A DNA stretch of 17,266 nucleotides from Bacillota bacterium (lineage in GTDB: Bacteria; Bacillota; Negativicutes; Sporomusales; UBA7701), in assembly GCA_023415075.1 (NCBI GenBank), contig JAEZLU010000010.1, forward strand, positions 1 to 17,266. The letters are read 5' to 3'. Of this stretch, positions 7,526-15,140 are shown piece after piece (the stretch's first letter is position 1; every line of letters begins with the position of its first letter). A program made the translations under genes and the position numbers. The notes under the pieces were generated by a model. It saw only the letters and a program-made list of their open reading frames with translations, did not search any database and was not told the DNA's origin.

Positions 7526-7559
7526 AAACCATGGGCTAATAACCCATGGTTTTTGTTTT
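7526..7559 (+). terminator. Rho-independent terminator
   Basis: AAACCATGGG (7526-7535) pairs with CCCATGGTTT (7543-7552) across a 7-base loop, and the T-rich TTGTTTT follows. No intact plus-strand gene lies upstream. It probably closed a gene that has since decayed, or it insulates the downstream membrane-protein gene. Confidence 0.8.
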
Positions 7560-7622
7560 GCCTGTATTGGCCGCTGGAGTTGCCACATAGAATTAAGAAA
7601 AAGCTTGGAGGGGGGAGGCTGC

Positions 7623-8687
7623 TTGCAGGCCAGGGCATGGGCCGATGCCATCCGGATCGGGGCGATCTACGCCGGAACGGTGATGGGCGCCGGCTTCGCT
7701 TCCGGCCAGGAGATCGTCCAGTTTTTCGTGAGTTTCGGCCGGGCCGGCTTTGCCGGCATACTGCTGGCTACCGTCCTTTTCGCCTGGCTGGGCTGCCGCC
7801 TGCTGGAGCTTGGCCACCGGCTGCGGGCCACCGCTTACCATCAGGCGATCTATTATGTGTGTGGCCGGCGGATCGGCCGGCTGCTCGACTGGCTGACGAG
7901 CGCTTTTTTGTTCGCGGCCCTGGCGGTGATGTTGGCCGGCATCGCCACCGTGGCCCGCGACCATGTGGGCCTGCCTTACTGGCCGACGCTGGGCGGCGCC
8001 GGCCTGGCGGTGGCGACGGCCGTGGTGTTCGGCCTGCGGGGCATTGCCGCCGCCAACATGGTGCTGACGCCGCTGCTACTGACAGCAGTGATGGCGATGA
8101 GCCTTTATTCGCTGGTTTACCACGCCCTCGACCCGGCCGGCCTGGCCGTGCCGGCGACGCCGGTCCGCCAGCCGGCCGCCCACTGGCTGCTGGCCAGCCT
8201 TTTATATGTTTCCTACAATATTGTGGTCAGTTCGACCGTGCTGGTGCCGCTGGGCGGGTCGATGCCGCTGTACGCCAGCCGCCTGGCAGGCGGCGTGCTG
8301 GGAGGGCTGGTGCTGGGGGGGCTGGCGACCTTCCTCAGCCTGGTGGTTATGCTCCATTATCCCGGCAGCCTGGACCGCGAGGTGCCCATCCTCGAAGTGG
8401 CCAGCCGCCAGCACCCGCTGGCCGGCGCGGCCTACGCGCTGATTTTGCTGACGGCGATGTATACCACCGCCCTGGCCGCTCTTTTCGGCTGCGCCGGAAA
8501 AGCGGCGGCGGCGACGGGCTTGCCGCCTGCCGTCGCCGCCGTGCTGATCACCGCCGCCGCCCTGGGCTGCGGCCAAATTGGTTTTGCTAAACTTATCGGC
8601 ATCTTGTTCCCGTTTTTTGGTTATGCTACTTTCTGGTTCACGGTGCGGCTTGCCTGGTCTTCTCTTCGAGGTAGCCGATGGCGCTGA
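7623..8687 (+). CDS. YkvI-family integral membrane protein
   Basis: A 354-residue protein with about ten transmembrane segments. Its N-terminal IGAIYAGTVMGAGFASGQEI matches the signature of YkvI-like proteins, which belong to the amino acid-polyamine-organocation type transporter fold. No substrate is established for the family. I choose the TTG at 7623, which follows the purine-rich GGAGGGGGGAGG (7607-7618). The in-frame TTG at 7605 lies upstream of that site and would translate it. The last 50 bases (8638-8687) overlap the 3' end of the convergent reductase gene. The terminator at 7526-7559 isolates it from upstream transcription. I found no clear promoter in the short gap. Confidence 0.82.
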   Translation: MQARAWADAIRIGAIYAGTVMGAGFASGQEIVQFFVSFGRAGFAGILLATVLFAWLGCRLLELGHRLRATAYHQAIYYVCGRRIGRLLDWLTSAFLFAALAVMLAGIATVARDHVGLPYWPTLGGAGLAVATAVVFGLRGIAAANMVLTPLLLTAVMAMSLYSLVYHALDPAGLAVPATPVRQPAAHWLLASLLYVSYNIVVSSTVLVPLGGSMPLYASRLAGGVLGGLVLGGLATFLSLVVMLHYPGSLDREVPILEVASRQHPLAGAAYALILLTAMYTTALAALFGCAGKAAAATGLPPAVAAVLITAAALGCGQIGFAKLIGILFPFFGYATFWFTVRLAWSSLRGSRWR

Positions 8688-9516
8688 GGACGGCCACCAG
8701 GCCTTCGCCGGCGGCCTTGGCGATCTGCCAGGGTTTGCCGGTGCAGTCGCCGGCGGCGAAAACGCCGGCGATGCTTGTCGACATGTCCCGCCCGACTTTG
8801 ATGAGCTCGCCTTCGAGTTCGAGGCCGGGCAGGAGGTTTTCCACCGGGTCGGACTGGCGGAGGATGAAGACGCCGTCGACGTCCAGCCGGCCCTGGTCGG
8901 TGATGAGGCGCTCGACCTGGCTGTCGCCTTCGACGGCCCGCGGCTTGTCGGCCATGAGCCGCACGTTATTTCTCAGGGTCGGCGGCGCCGCCTTGTACTG
9001 GGGCAGAAAGTATACCTCCCGGCAGATTTCCCCCAGGTATTGGGCTTCGTGTTCGCCTTCCTCGGTGTAGGCGATGACGGCGACTTTTTTGTCCTTGTAG
9101 AACATGCCGTCGCAGGTGGCACAGTAGCTGACGCCCCGGCCGAGGAAGTCTTTTTCGCCGGCAAACAGGAGGGTGCTGACGACGCCGGTGGCCAGGACGA
9201 CGGCCCGGGCCTGGTAGGTGGCGGCCGGGGTCAGCAGGGTGAAGGTGTCGCCGGGAAAGATGTTCGTGACTTTCTCTTTGATAAGGATTGGCTCGTGGGC
9301 CAGGCAGTGGGCCGACATCTGCTGGATAAGCCCCTTGCCGGTTATTTGCGGCAGGCCGGGGTAGTTGTCGACAAGGTGGGCTTTTTGCAGCTTCTGGCTG
9401 AAGTCTAGGTGCTCGAAGAGAGCTACGCTTTTGTTGCGGATGCGGCCGGTGAGAGCAGCCGACATGCCGGCCGGACCGCCGCCTACGACGGCGATGTCGA
9501 ATAGTTGGTCAGCCAT
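8638..9516 (-). CDS. Thioredoxin-reductase-like flavoprotein without NADPH motifs
   Basis: A 292-residue protein of the low-molecular-weight thioredoxin reductase fold. The FAD motif VVGGGPAGMSAA is at 10-21, the redox-active disulfide YCATC uses C132 and C135, and the C-terminal FAD motif GVFAAGDC is at 251-258. In NADPH-dependent enzymes a GGGxSAxEEA motif and then an HRR motif follow the CxxC. Here the matching places read VIAYTEEGEHEA (148-158) and LPQYKAAPP (171-179). Both pyridine-nucleotide signatures are therefore missing, as in ferredoxin-dependent flavin thioredoxin reductases of clostridia. The likely role is reduction of a thioredoxin-like disulfide using ferredoxin or another donor. 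The ATG at 9516 follows AAGGAGGA. It starts 32 bases from the divergent small membrane-protein gene. Confidence 0.85.
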   Translation of the reverse strand: MADQLFDIAVVGGGPAGMSAALTGRIRNKSVALFEHLDFSQKLQKAHLVDNYPGLPQITGKGLIQQMSAHCLAHEPILIKEKVTNIFPGDTFTLLTPAATYQARAVVLATGVVSTLLFAGEKDFLGRGVSYCATCDGMFYKDKKVAVIAYTEEGEHEAQYLGEICREVYFLPQYKAAPPTLRNNVRLMADKPRAVEGDSQVERLITDQGRLDVDGVFILRQSDPVENLLPGLELEGELIKVGRDMSTSIAGVFAAGDCTGKPWQIAKAAGEGLVAVLSAIGYLEEKTRQAAP

Positions 9517-9548
9517 GGTCAGTCCTCCTTTTCGCTGGGGGTGATGTT

Positions 9549-9866
9549 GTGCAGGATTATGTGATCGTCAGGGTGTCCTGGAAGGCCGTCTTCCGGATGT
9601 TTTTTGCCGCCGGCACCTGTGTGGGCGGCACCGGCGGCATAATTTTGGGGCTTATGCTGGACAGCTCGGTCGGCCTGTTGGGCGGTATGTTCCTGGGTTT
9701 GGTGGCCGGGCTTGTTTCGGGGCTGGTGGCGGCCGCCTTCGCCGGCGTTTTCAACGCGCTGGCCCCCTATCTCGGCGGCATAGCCGTGACGGTGACGACG
9801 AAAGCGACCGGCCCGGACGCCGCCGCGCCCGGCAGGGAGTCGCCGGTCGCCGGCCCGGAGGGCTAG
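9549..9866 (+). CDS. Small glycine-rich membrane protein, unknown function
   Basis: A 105-residue protein that I do not recognise beyond its architecture. An N-terminal basic segment is followed by two hydrophobic stretches (about 18-38 and 42-68) rich in G-x-x-x-G spacing, such as GGMFLGLVAGLVSGL. A short FNALAPYLGGIAVTV segment and a hydrophilic tail end it. The GTG at 9549 is preceded by GGGGGTGA, a plausible ribosome binding site. Glycine-zipper helices of this type usually pack against each other or form oligomers; that is inference. Its TAG overlaps the TAG of the convergent aldo/keto reductase gene through CTAG (9863-9866). Confidence 0.65.
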   Translation: MQDYVIVRVSWKAVFRMFFAAGTCVGGTGGIILGLMLDSSVGLLGGMFLGLVAGLVSGLVAAAFAGVFNALAPYLGGIAVTVTTKATGPDAAAPGRESPVAGPEG

Positions 9867-10870
9867 CCGAGGTCTTGGGCCACTTCTTTGAGGCGTTCGC
9901 GGATCGGCAGGTTGTAGGGGCATTTCTTTTCACAGGCGCCGCAGCCTGCGCAGTCCGAGGCCTTAGCCTCGAAGGTGGCGTAGCGCTGGGGGATGGTTTT
10001 TTTCATGCCGTAGCGGGCGTACTGCAGATGGAAGATGAAGAGCGACGGGATGTCGAGGCCCTTGGGACAGGGCAGGCAGTAGCCGCAGCGGCGGCAGAAG
10101 CTGGTGCCGACCTTGGCGACCTCTGCTGCCAGTTCTTCGCGCTCGGCGGCGGTCAGCGGCCGGAAGTTTTTCAGGGCGGCCAGGTTTTCTTCAACATGGC
10201 GGATTTCGTCCATGCCCGGGATGGCTGTGGTGACGTCGTGTTCGAGGATGTAGCGCAGGGCCAGGTCGATTTTGGTTAGCTGGCCGCCACCGAGGGGCTT
10301 CATGGCAATGGTGCCGAGATTCATGGACCGGGCCAGCGGGAAAAGCTTATCTTCGGCCATGGGCTCAACACAGTTGAAGGGCACCTGGACGGTGTCGAAT
10401 TCGCCGGTTTTAACGGCGTCGATGAGAATACCGATGTCGTGGCCGGTTATGCCGATGAAGCGAATCTTGCCGGCCTGGCGGGCTTCCTTGAGGGCTTCGA
10501 GGGCCCCGCCCTCGCCGAGAACGAGGTCGAGGTGGGCCCGCTCCCGGATGTTGTGAATCTGGTAGAGGTCGATATGGTCGGTGCGCATATTCTTAAGGCT
10601 GGTGTCGATATCTTTGGCCATGCCGGCCTTGTCACGGGAAAAGGTTTTGGTGGCCAGGTAGTATTCCTGACGCCGGGCCGCGAGGTGGGTGCCGATTTTA
10701 TCTTCGCTGTCGGTGTAGGCCCGGGCGGTATCAATAAAATTGATGCCGGCATCGATGGCGGCGTGCAGTACGGGACCGGCTTCAGCCATGGTACAGCGCT
10801 GGATCGGCAGGCCGCCGAAACTGATGGCGGTGACGGCGAGTCCGGTGCGGCCGAGTATTCTTTTTTCCAT
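9863..10870 (-). CDS. Aldo/keto reductase with C-terminal 4Fe-4S domain
   Basis: A 335-residue cytoplasmic oxidoreductase. The TIM-barrel half carries the expected tetrad: D47 (FIDTA), Y52, K75 (ATKTF) and H106 (YQIHN). The C-terminal extension holds two cluster motifs: C259, C262, C265 and C268 (CRRCGYCLPCP, the shortened spacing usual in this family) and C307, C310, C313 and C317 (CAGCGACEKKCP). Such proteins are common in anaerobes. They may couple NAD(P)H or ferredoxin to carbonyl reduction, but the substrate is not established. The ATG at 10870 follows AAGGAGGG. It does not share an operon with the flanking genes, which run on the other strand. Confidence 0.9.
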   Translation of the reverse strand: MEKRILGRTGLAVTAISFGGLPIQRCTMAEAGPVLHAAIDAGINFIDTARAYTDSEDKIGTHLAARRQEYYLATKTFSRDKAGMAKDIDTSLKNMRTDHIDLYQIHNIRERAHLDLVLGEGGALEALKEARQAGKIRFIGITGHDIGILIDAVKTGEFDTVQVPFNCVEPMAEDKLFPLARSMNLGTIAMKPLGGGQLTKIDLALRYILEHDVTTAIPGMDEIRHVEENLAALKNFRPLTAAEREELAAEVAKVGTSFCRRCGYCLPCPKGLDIPSLFIFHLQYARYGMKKTIPQRYATFEAKASDCAGCGACEKKCPYNLPIRERLKEVAQDLG

Positions 10871-11019
10871 AATAATCCCTCCTTTCTTTTTGTTTCGCGG
10901 CCACCGGCGGACAATCCTTTCGGGCGGGCTGCTTTGCGGAGGAATAAGACTGGCAACTGACGAAAAAATTACTGTATAGCTTTTGTCGCCCCTATTTTTT
11001 TATGTAAGGAGGTTTGGTC

Positions 11020-11232
11020 ATGCAGTTGACCTTCGAGTGCCCGGCCTGCAAGAAAAGTTTCAAGGTGAGCCACGACAGGCTCCACGATTTGAAGTGCTGC
11101 CTGTGCGGCGACACCCCGCCGCCCGATATCATGACAGCCTACGCCAACGTCGGCCGGACGCTGAGCGAACTGTACGGCTGCTGTGAGTGCGGCGATAAGG
11201 TGAAGTGGCTGCCGAAGGAGTTTAATGACTAG
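11020..11232 (+). CDS. Small CxxC zinc-ribbon-like protein, unknown function
   Basis: A 70-residue protein with three CxxC pairs: C7/C10 (ECPACKKSF), C26/C29 (CCLCGD) and C54/C57 (CCECGDKVKW). C27 and C55 are adjacent extras. The spacing suggests metal binding, probably a zinc ribbon. The ATG at 11020 follows AAGGAGG (11006-11012) by seven bases; an in-frame TTG at 11014 is too close to that site. It is a monocistronic gene ending at the bidirectional terminator. I do not recognise the family. Confidence 0.72.
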   Translation: MQLTFECPACKKSFKVSHDRLHDLKCCLCGDTPPPDIMTAYANVGRTLSELYGCCECGDKVKWLPKEFND

Positions 11233-11254
11233 TTCCGGGGTTAAACCGGAAATC

Positions 11255-11286
11255 AAAAACCCTACGCATAAATGCGCAGGGTTTTT
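11255..11286. terminator. Bidirectional terminator
   Basis: AAAAACCCT (11255-11263) pairs with AGGGTTTTT (11278-11286). An inner CGCA/TGCG stem and a TAAA loop continue the hairpin, with one A/C mismatch. The A-tract and T-tract let it work on both strands, for the small CxxC gene and for the cyclic-di-GMP gene ending at 11290. A second small hairpin, TTCCGG/CCGGAA (11233-11251), precedes it. Confidence 0.9.
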
Positions 11287-11289
11287 ACT

Positions 11290-13506
11290 TTATTCCCCGT
11301 CCGGCGGTTTGATGATTGTCAGAAACAGCCTGACAAGTTCGGGGTCAAACTGGCGGCCGGCGCAGCGGGCCAGCTCGGCCAGGGCATCGTCTACGGCCAT
11401 GGCCTTCCGGTAGGGCCGGTCGTGAGTCATGGCGTCGTAGGCGTCGACGATGGCCAGGATGCGGCACGGCAGAGGGATGCCTTCGCCGGCAAGGCCGAGG
11501 GGGTAACCTTCGCCGTTCCACCATTCCTGGTGGCGGAGGATCCAGTCGGCGATGGGCGCGAGATCGGGCGAGGCCAGGGCGATGCGGTAACCGATTTCGC
11601 AGTGACGCTTCATGACCTGGTATTCCTCGTCGGTAAGACGGCCCGGCTTGAAGAGAATGCTGTCAGGGATGCCGACCTTGCCGATGTCGTGGAAGCGGCC
11701 GAGGAGTCTTAGGTCAGGCAGGCTGCTGGCCGGCAGGCCGGCGGCGAGGGCCAGTCTTTCCATTTGTTCCTGCAGCCGGTCGGCGTGGCCGTCGGTGACG
11801 AAGTCCCTGGCTTCGAGGGCTTTGGCCAGGGTGCTGACGATAGCGCTGTGGCCGCTTTGCCGGCTGTGAAGTTTTTCCCGGTGCATGTTTTTATCGGCGA
11901 CGGTGTAGATGTCGTTCATTTTTTCGTCGGCGTGGGTACGCACGCTGAAGCCCACCGAGACGGCAAGCGGCATCTGGGTGTCTTCCCGATAGCGGCCGGT
12001 TTCTTCACGGATGGCCCGGGCCGCCTGTTCGACGTTCTCGGCACTGCTGTTTGGCATGATGACGGCGAATTCGCTGCCGCCGATACGGGCGATGATATCG
12101 CCACGGCCAAAGCAGGAGGTGATGATGCCGGCCGCCACCATGATCAGGCCGTCGCCGGTTTGGTGGCCGAAGGTTTCGTTGACGAATTTGAGGCCGTCGA
12201 TGTCGCCGACTATGACGCCGACCGGCAGGTAGCGGTCGTCGTTCATCTGCCGGAGGGTTTCTTCGAAATAGGCCCGGTTATAGAGGCCGGTGGCCTGGTC
12301 AATCATGTTGAGCCGTTCGAGTTGGTCGGCCATTTCTTTTTGGCTGGTGGTGTCGCGGATAATGGCAACCGCTTCGTCGTCGCCACAGACGACTATACGG
12401 ATCTCCCGGTGCCACCGGCTGCCGTCCGGACCGTCGACGGTATATTCGTACTGCTGGGTCTGGCGGGTTGCGACAGCCTTTTTTATAAGGTCGGTAATAG
12501 GCTCGCCGACGCCGGGAGGGGCGAATTCGGCCAGCGGGCGGCCGATCTTATCGCTCAAGTCGTAGTGGGCTTTGATTTCGCTGCCGATTTTGTAGTCAAG
12601 GAGAATCCCGTCTTTGCTCAGACGGAGAATGGCGTCGGGAATGGCGTCGATCACGGCCCGCATCTGAGCCTGGCTGCTGGTAAGACGGCTTTGGAGGCTG
12701 GCGCTTTCGAGAGCAATGGAGGCCAGTTCGCCGAAGCTGCCGAACAGCCCGATCATGGCTTCGTCAAGTTCGTGCTTTTCGGTGTAGTTGAGGCCGAAGA
12801 CGCCGACGACCTGACCACCGGCTTTCAGGGGGAAACCGGTGGCCGTCTGCAGGGCCTCGCAACTGGGGTCGGCCAGTCGACCGGACCATTCCTGATAGTC
12901 ATAGATAACGAGCGGCTGGCCGGTGTCCCATACCCGGCCGACGACACCCTCGCCTTTTTGCTGGCGGATGCCGATTTGCTGGATGTTCAGACCTGTCTGG
13001 ATTTTCAGCTCCATCGCCCCGCCATCGGCGGTAAGCAGGTTGAGGTAGGCGTGTTGGCTGCCACCAAGTTCGGCGGCCGTCCCGACAATGTATCTAAGAA
13101 GGCCGTCGACGTCGCGCTCGCCGATGAGGGCGAAGGCAGTCTCCCGCAGGGCCAGCAGGCATTCGTTCTGGCGGTAGATACGCTGCTGGTTGCGGCTGAG
13201 TTCATCATAATGCTGCCGCAGTTCTTCCTCGGCGGCCCTGAGTTCTTCGTTGGCGGCGGTGAGGGCTTCGTTTTTTTCCTGGAGGAGACGCTCGGACGCC
13301 GATAGCTTATCGGTTTCCCGGACTACCAGCCGGTACAGGAGCCAGGCGGTTATGGCAACAAAAAACCAGCCCTTGCCGGTTTGCACATAGATGTGCTGTC
13401 CGCTGTCCCGGAAAAGGAGGTCGGCCAAGCTGTCAGATACCAGAATCCACAGTGCGGCGACTAAGGCATAGATGACGACAATGCGGAAAGCGGGCTGGCG
13501 GAGCAT
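11290..13506 (-). CDS. Membrane GAF-PAS-GGDEF-HD-GYP cyclic-di-GMP signalling protein
   Basis: A 738-residue signalling protein. Two N-terminal transmembrane helices (about 8-32 and 46-62) are followed by a coiled coil (about 64-113), a GAF domain (about 115-270), a PAS domain (about 280-390), a GGDEF domain (about 400-545) and an HD-GYP domain (about 553-735). The GGDEF signature reads RIGGSEF (474-480), with serine where cyclase activity needs an acidic residue. The HD-GYP part is intact: HDIGK at 606-610, HQEWWNGEGYP at 659-669 and IVDAYDAMT at 686-694. The expected activity is cyclic-di-GMP hydrolysis, with the GGDEF acting as a regulatory or dead domain. I choose the ATG at 13506 because a purine-rich site precedes it and the transmembrane helix follows at once. 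The upstream in-frame extension lacks such features. Confidence 0.88.
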   Translation of the reverse strand: MLRQPAFRIVVIYALVAALWILVSDSLADLLFRDSGQHIYVQTGKGWFFVAITAWLLYRLVVRETDKLSASERLLQEKNEALTAANEELRAAEEELRQHYDELSRNQQRIYRQNECLLALRETAFALIGERDVDGLLRYIVGTAAELGGSQHAYLNLLTADGGAMELKIQTGLNIQQIGIRQQKGEGVVGRVWDTGQPLVIYDYQEWSGRLADPSCEALQTATGFPLKAGGQVVGVFGLNYTEKHELDEAMIGLFGSFGELASIALESASLQSRLTSSQAQMRAVIDAIPDAILRLSKDGILLDYKIGSEIKAHYDLSDKIGRPLAEFAPPGVGEPITDLIKKAVATRQTQQYEYTVDGPDGSRWHREIRIVVCGDDEAVAIIRDTTSQKEMADQLERLNMIDQATGLYNRAYFEETLRQMNDDRYLPVGVIVGDIDGLKFVNETFGHQTGDGLIMVAAGIITSCFGRGDIIARIGGSEFAVIMPNSSAENVEQAARAIREETGRYREDTQMPLAVSVGFSVRTHADEKMNDIYTVADKNMHREKLHSRQSGHSAIVSTLAKALEARDFVTDGHADRLQEQMERLALAAGLPASSLPDLRLLGRFHDIGKVGIPDSILFKPGRLTDEEYQVMKRHCEIGYRIALASPDLAPIADWILRHQEWWNGEGYPLGLAGEGIPLPCRILAIVDAYDAMTHDRPYRKAMAVDDALAELARCAGRQFDPELVRLFLTIIKPPDGE

Positions 13507-13869
13507 CGGCGGCCCCCCCCTAGCGGGTTTATCCGGTGCAGGCTGCTGATAAAACCTTCGGCAGCCAAGGCAGTTATCCCTGCCATTTGTGACAAAAAAA
13601 GACAAGGCAGGCAATTTTGCCTGCTTTGTGTGGATAATCTTAGGCTGTTCAGAAACGAGCCTAGCACGACGCCAGGGTTTCCGGGACCGCAGGCAACCGT
13701 GTTCGGGGCACAGAGGCTGCAGCGGCTCATTGCGGCAGTGTGTCTGCGACACGCAGGTTATGAATGATAACGTCAAGGTTGCGGAAAAACTGGCAAGTGC
13801 GCGGTTCTTGCGCCGCAGCGCTTAGAACTGCGGCCTGCCTCCTGCGGGTGCAAAGCTAGGCGAAGTTTA
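13507..13869 (-). promoter_or_regulatory. Hairpin-rich leader of the cyclic-di-GMP gene
   Basis: These 363 bases separate the DUF1015 stop from the cyclic-di-GMP gene. In transcription order on the minus strand they hold: a GCCGCAG/CTGCGGC hairpin (13812-13834), GTGTC/GACAC (13740-13752), TAGGCT/AGCCTA (13641-13663), the terminator at 13594-13627, GGCAG/CTGCC (13569-13584) and GGCTGC/GCAGCC (13541-13566). The string of stems before and after a terminator resembles an attenuated or riboswitch-controlled leader. I could not match it to a known class. Confidence 0.45.
13594..13627 (-). terminator. Terminator-like hairpin in the leader
   Basis: On the minus strand, GCAGGCAA (13624-13617) and TTGCCTGC (13614-13607) pair perfectly, extended by flanking A/T and wobble pairs. 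GTC and seven T residues follow. It lies about 240 bases beyond the DUF1015 stop and about 90 bases before the start of the cyclic-di-GMP gene. It either ends the serA operon late or acts as an attenuator. Confidence 0.8.
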
Positions 13870-15129
13870 TCAACAGCCGTAGGCGCAGCCGGTTAGGTGG
13901 ATGACCATCGCATCCCTCAGTTTAGGTTCGAACCAGGTCGATTTAGGCGGCATTATCGCTCCGGCGTCGGCGATGGCCATCAGTTCGTCGACTGCGGTCG
14001 GGTAGAGGGCGAAGGCGACGGCGTATTTGCCGCTGTCGACAAGCCGCGCCAGTTCCTCCAAGCCGCGGATGCCGCCGACGAAGTTAATCCGTTTGTCGGT
14101 GCGCGGGTCGCCGATGCCCAGGATGCGCGCCAGCAGGTTATCCTGGAGAATGCTTACGTCAAGTCTCGCCACCGGGTCGGCGGCGGTGCAGATTTCCGGC
14201 TTGGCGGCCAGTTTATACCAGCGGCCGGCGAGGTACAGGCCGAAGGTGTGAGCGGCGTTGGGTTTATGGGCCGCCGGGCCGGCTTCGCTGACAATGAACT
14301 TTTCGCCGATGGCGGCCAGGAAGGCGTCTGGCGTCCGGCCGGCAAGGTCTTTGACCACCCGGTTGTAGTCCATTATCCGCACTTGGTCGTGGGGGAATAT
14401 GACGGTAAGGAATCGGTTGTAGTCTTCGCCGCCGCTGTGGTTCGGGTTGGCCTGTCGGCAGGCGGCCCGCGCCCGGGCGGCGGCGGCCGAGCGGTGGTGC
14501 CCGTCGGCGATATAAAGAGCCGGCACGCGGCTGAAGGCGTCTTCGAGGGCGGCGATGTCGGCCGCCTGGTCCACAAGGTAGAGGGCGTGACCGATGCCAT
14601 CGGCGCTGGTGAAGTCGTAGAGGGGCGGCCGGCTGAGGCCGCGGGCGATAAGGGCGCCGACGGCCGGGTCGGCCCGGTGGATTAGGAAGACGGGGCCGGT
14701 CTGGGCGCCGGTGACGGCGATGTGGTTGACCCGGTCCTGTTCTTTGTCCGGGCGGGTGTATTCGTGTTTTTTGATGGCGCCCTGCTCGTATTCGTCAACG
14801 GCGGCGGCGGCCACCAGGCCGATCTGGGTGTGGCCGCCCATGGTCTGCTTGTAGATGTAGAAGCAGGGGGCGGCGTCCTGGGCCAGGTAGCCCTGGGCGA
14901 CGAGCCAGTCGAGGTTCTCCTTGGCTTTGGCGTATACTTCGGGAGCGTAGGGGTCGGTAGCCGGCGGCAGGTCGACTTCCGATTTGGTGACCCTGAGGAT
15001 GCTCAAGGGCTCACCGGCAGTGATCTGGCGGGCTTCGTCGGCGTCCATCACGTCGTATGGCAGGGCGGCGATGCGGGCGGCGTAGGCGGCGCTGGGCCTT
15101 AGGCCGCGGAAGGGTTTGACTGTTGCCAT
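13870..15129 (-). CDS. DUF1015 family protein, serine-operon partner
   Basis: A 419-residue cytoplasmic protein of the uncharacterised DUF1015 family. The family N-terminus VKPFRGLRPSAAYAARIAAL leads to PYDVMDADEAR. KHEYTRPDKEQDR lies near residue 120 and the conserved YIADGHHRSAAA near residue 210. The ATG at 15129 follows AAGGAGG. It starts 11 bases after the serA stop and must be co-transcribed with serA under the T-box. Pairing of DUF1015 genes with serA is, to my knowledge, common in clostridia and other anaerobes and hints at a role in serine metabolism. The DGHHR motif resembles a ParB-type motif. No function is established. Confidence 0.88.
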   Translation of the reverse strand: MATVKPFRGLRPSAAYAARIAALPYDVMDADEARQITAGEPLSILRVTKSEVDLPPATDPYAPEVYAKAKENLDWLVAQGYLAQDAAPCFYIYKQTMGGHTQIGLVAAAAVDEYEQGAIKKHEYTRPDKEQDRVNHIAVTGAQTGPVFLIHRADPAVGALIARGLSRPPLYDFTSADGIGHALYLVDQAADIAALEDAFSRVPALYIADGHHRSAAAARARAACRQANPNHSGGEDYNRFLTVIFPHDQVRIMDYNRVVKDLAGRTPDAFLAAIGEKFIVSEAGPAAHKPNAAHTFGLYLAGRWYKLAAKPEICTAADPVARLDVSILQDNLLARILGIGDPRTDKRINFVGGIRGLEELARLVDSGKYAVAFALYPTAVDELMAIADAGAIMPPKSTWFEPKLRDAMVIHLTGCAYGC

Positions 15130-15140
15130 GGGAATCCTCC

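Noticed and set aside
11764..13305. Long plus-strand open frame opposite the cyclic-di-GMP gene
   Set aside because: It is a shadow of the real gene: composition follows the opposite strand, and it has no ribosome binding site or recognisable domain.
13507..13776. N-terminal extension of the cyclic-di-GMP protein
   Set aside because: The open frame continues by chance through hairpins and a terminator; the ATG at 13506 directly precedes the transmembrane helix.
13830..13870. Cyclic-di-GMP-I riboswitch core suggested by GGTGCAAAGCTAGG on the plus strand
   Set aside because: The strand is wrong for the downstream gene, and the GGCAAACC and GAAA elements are absent.
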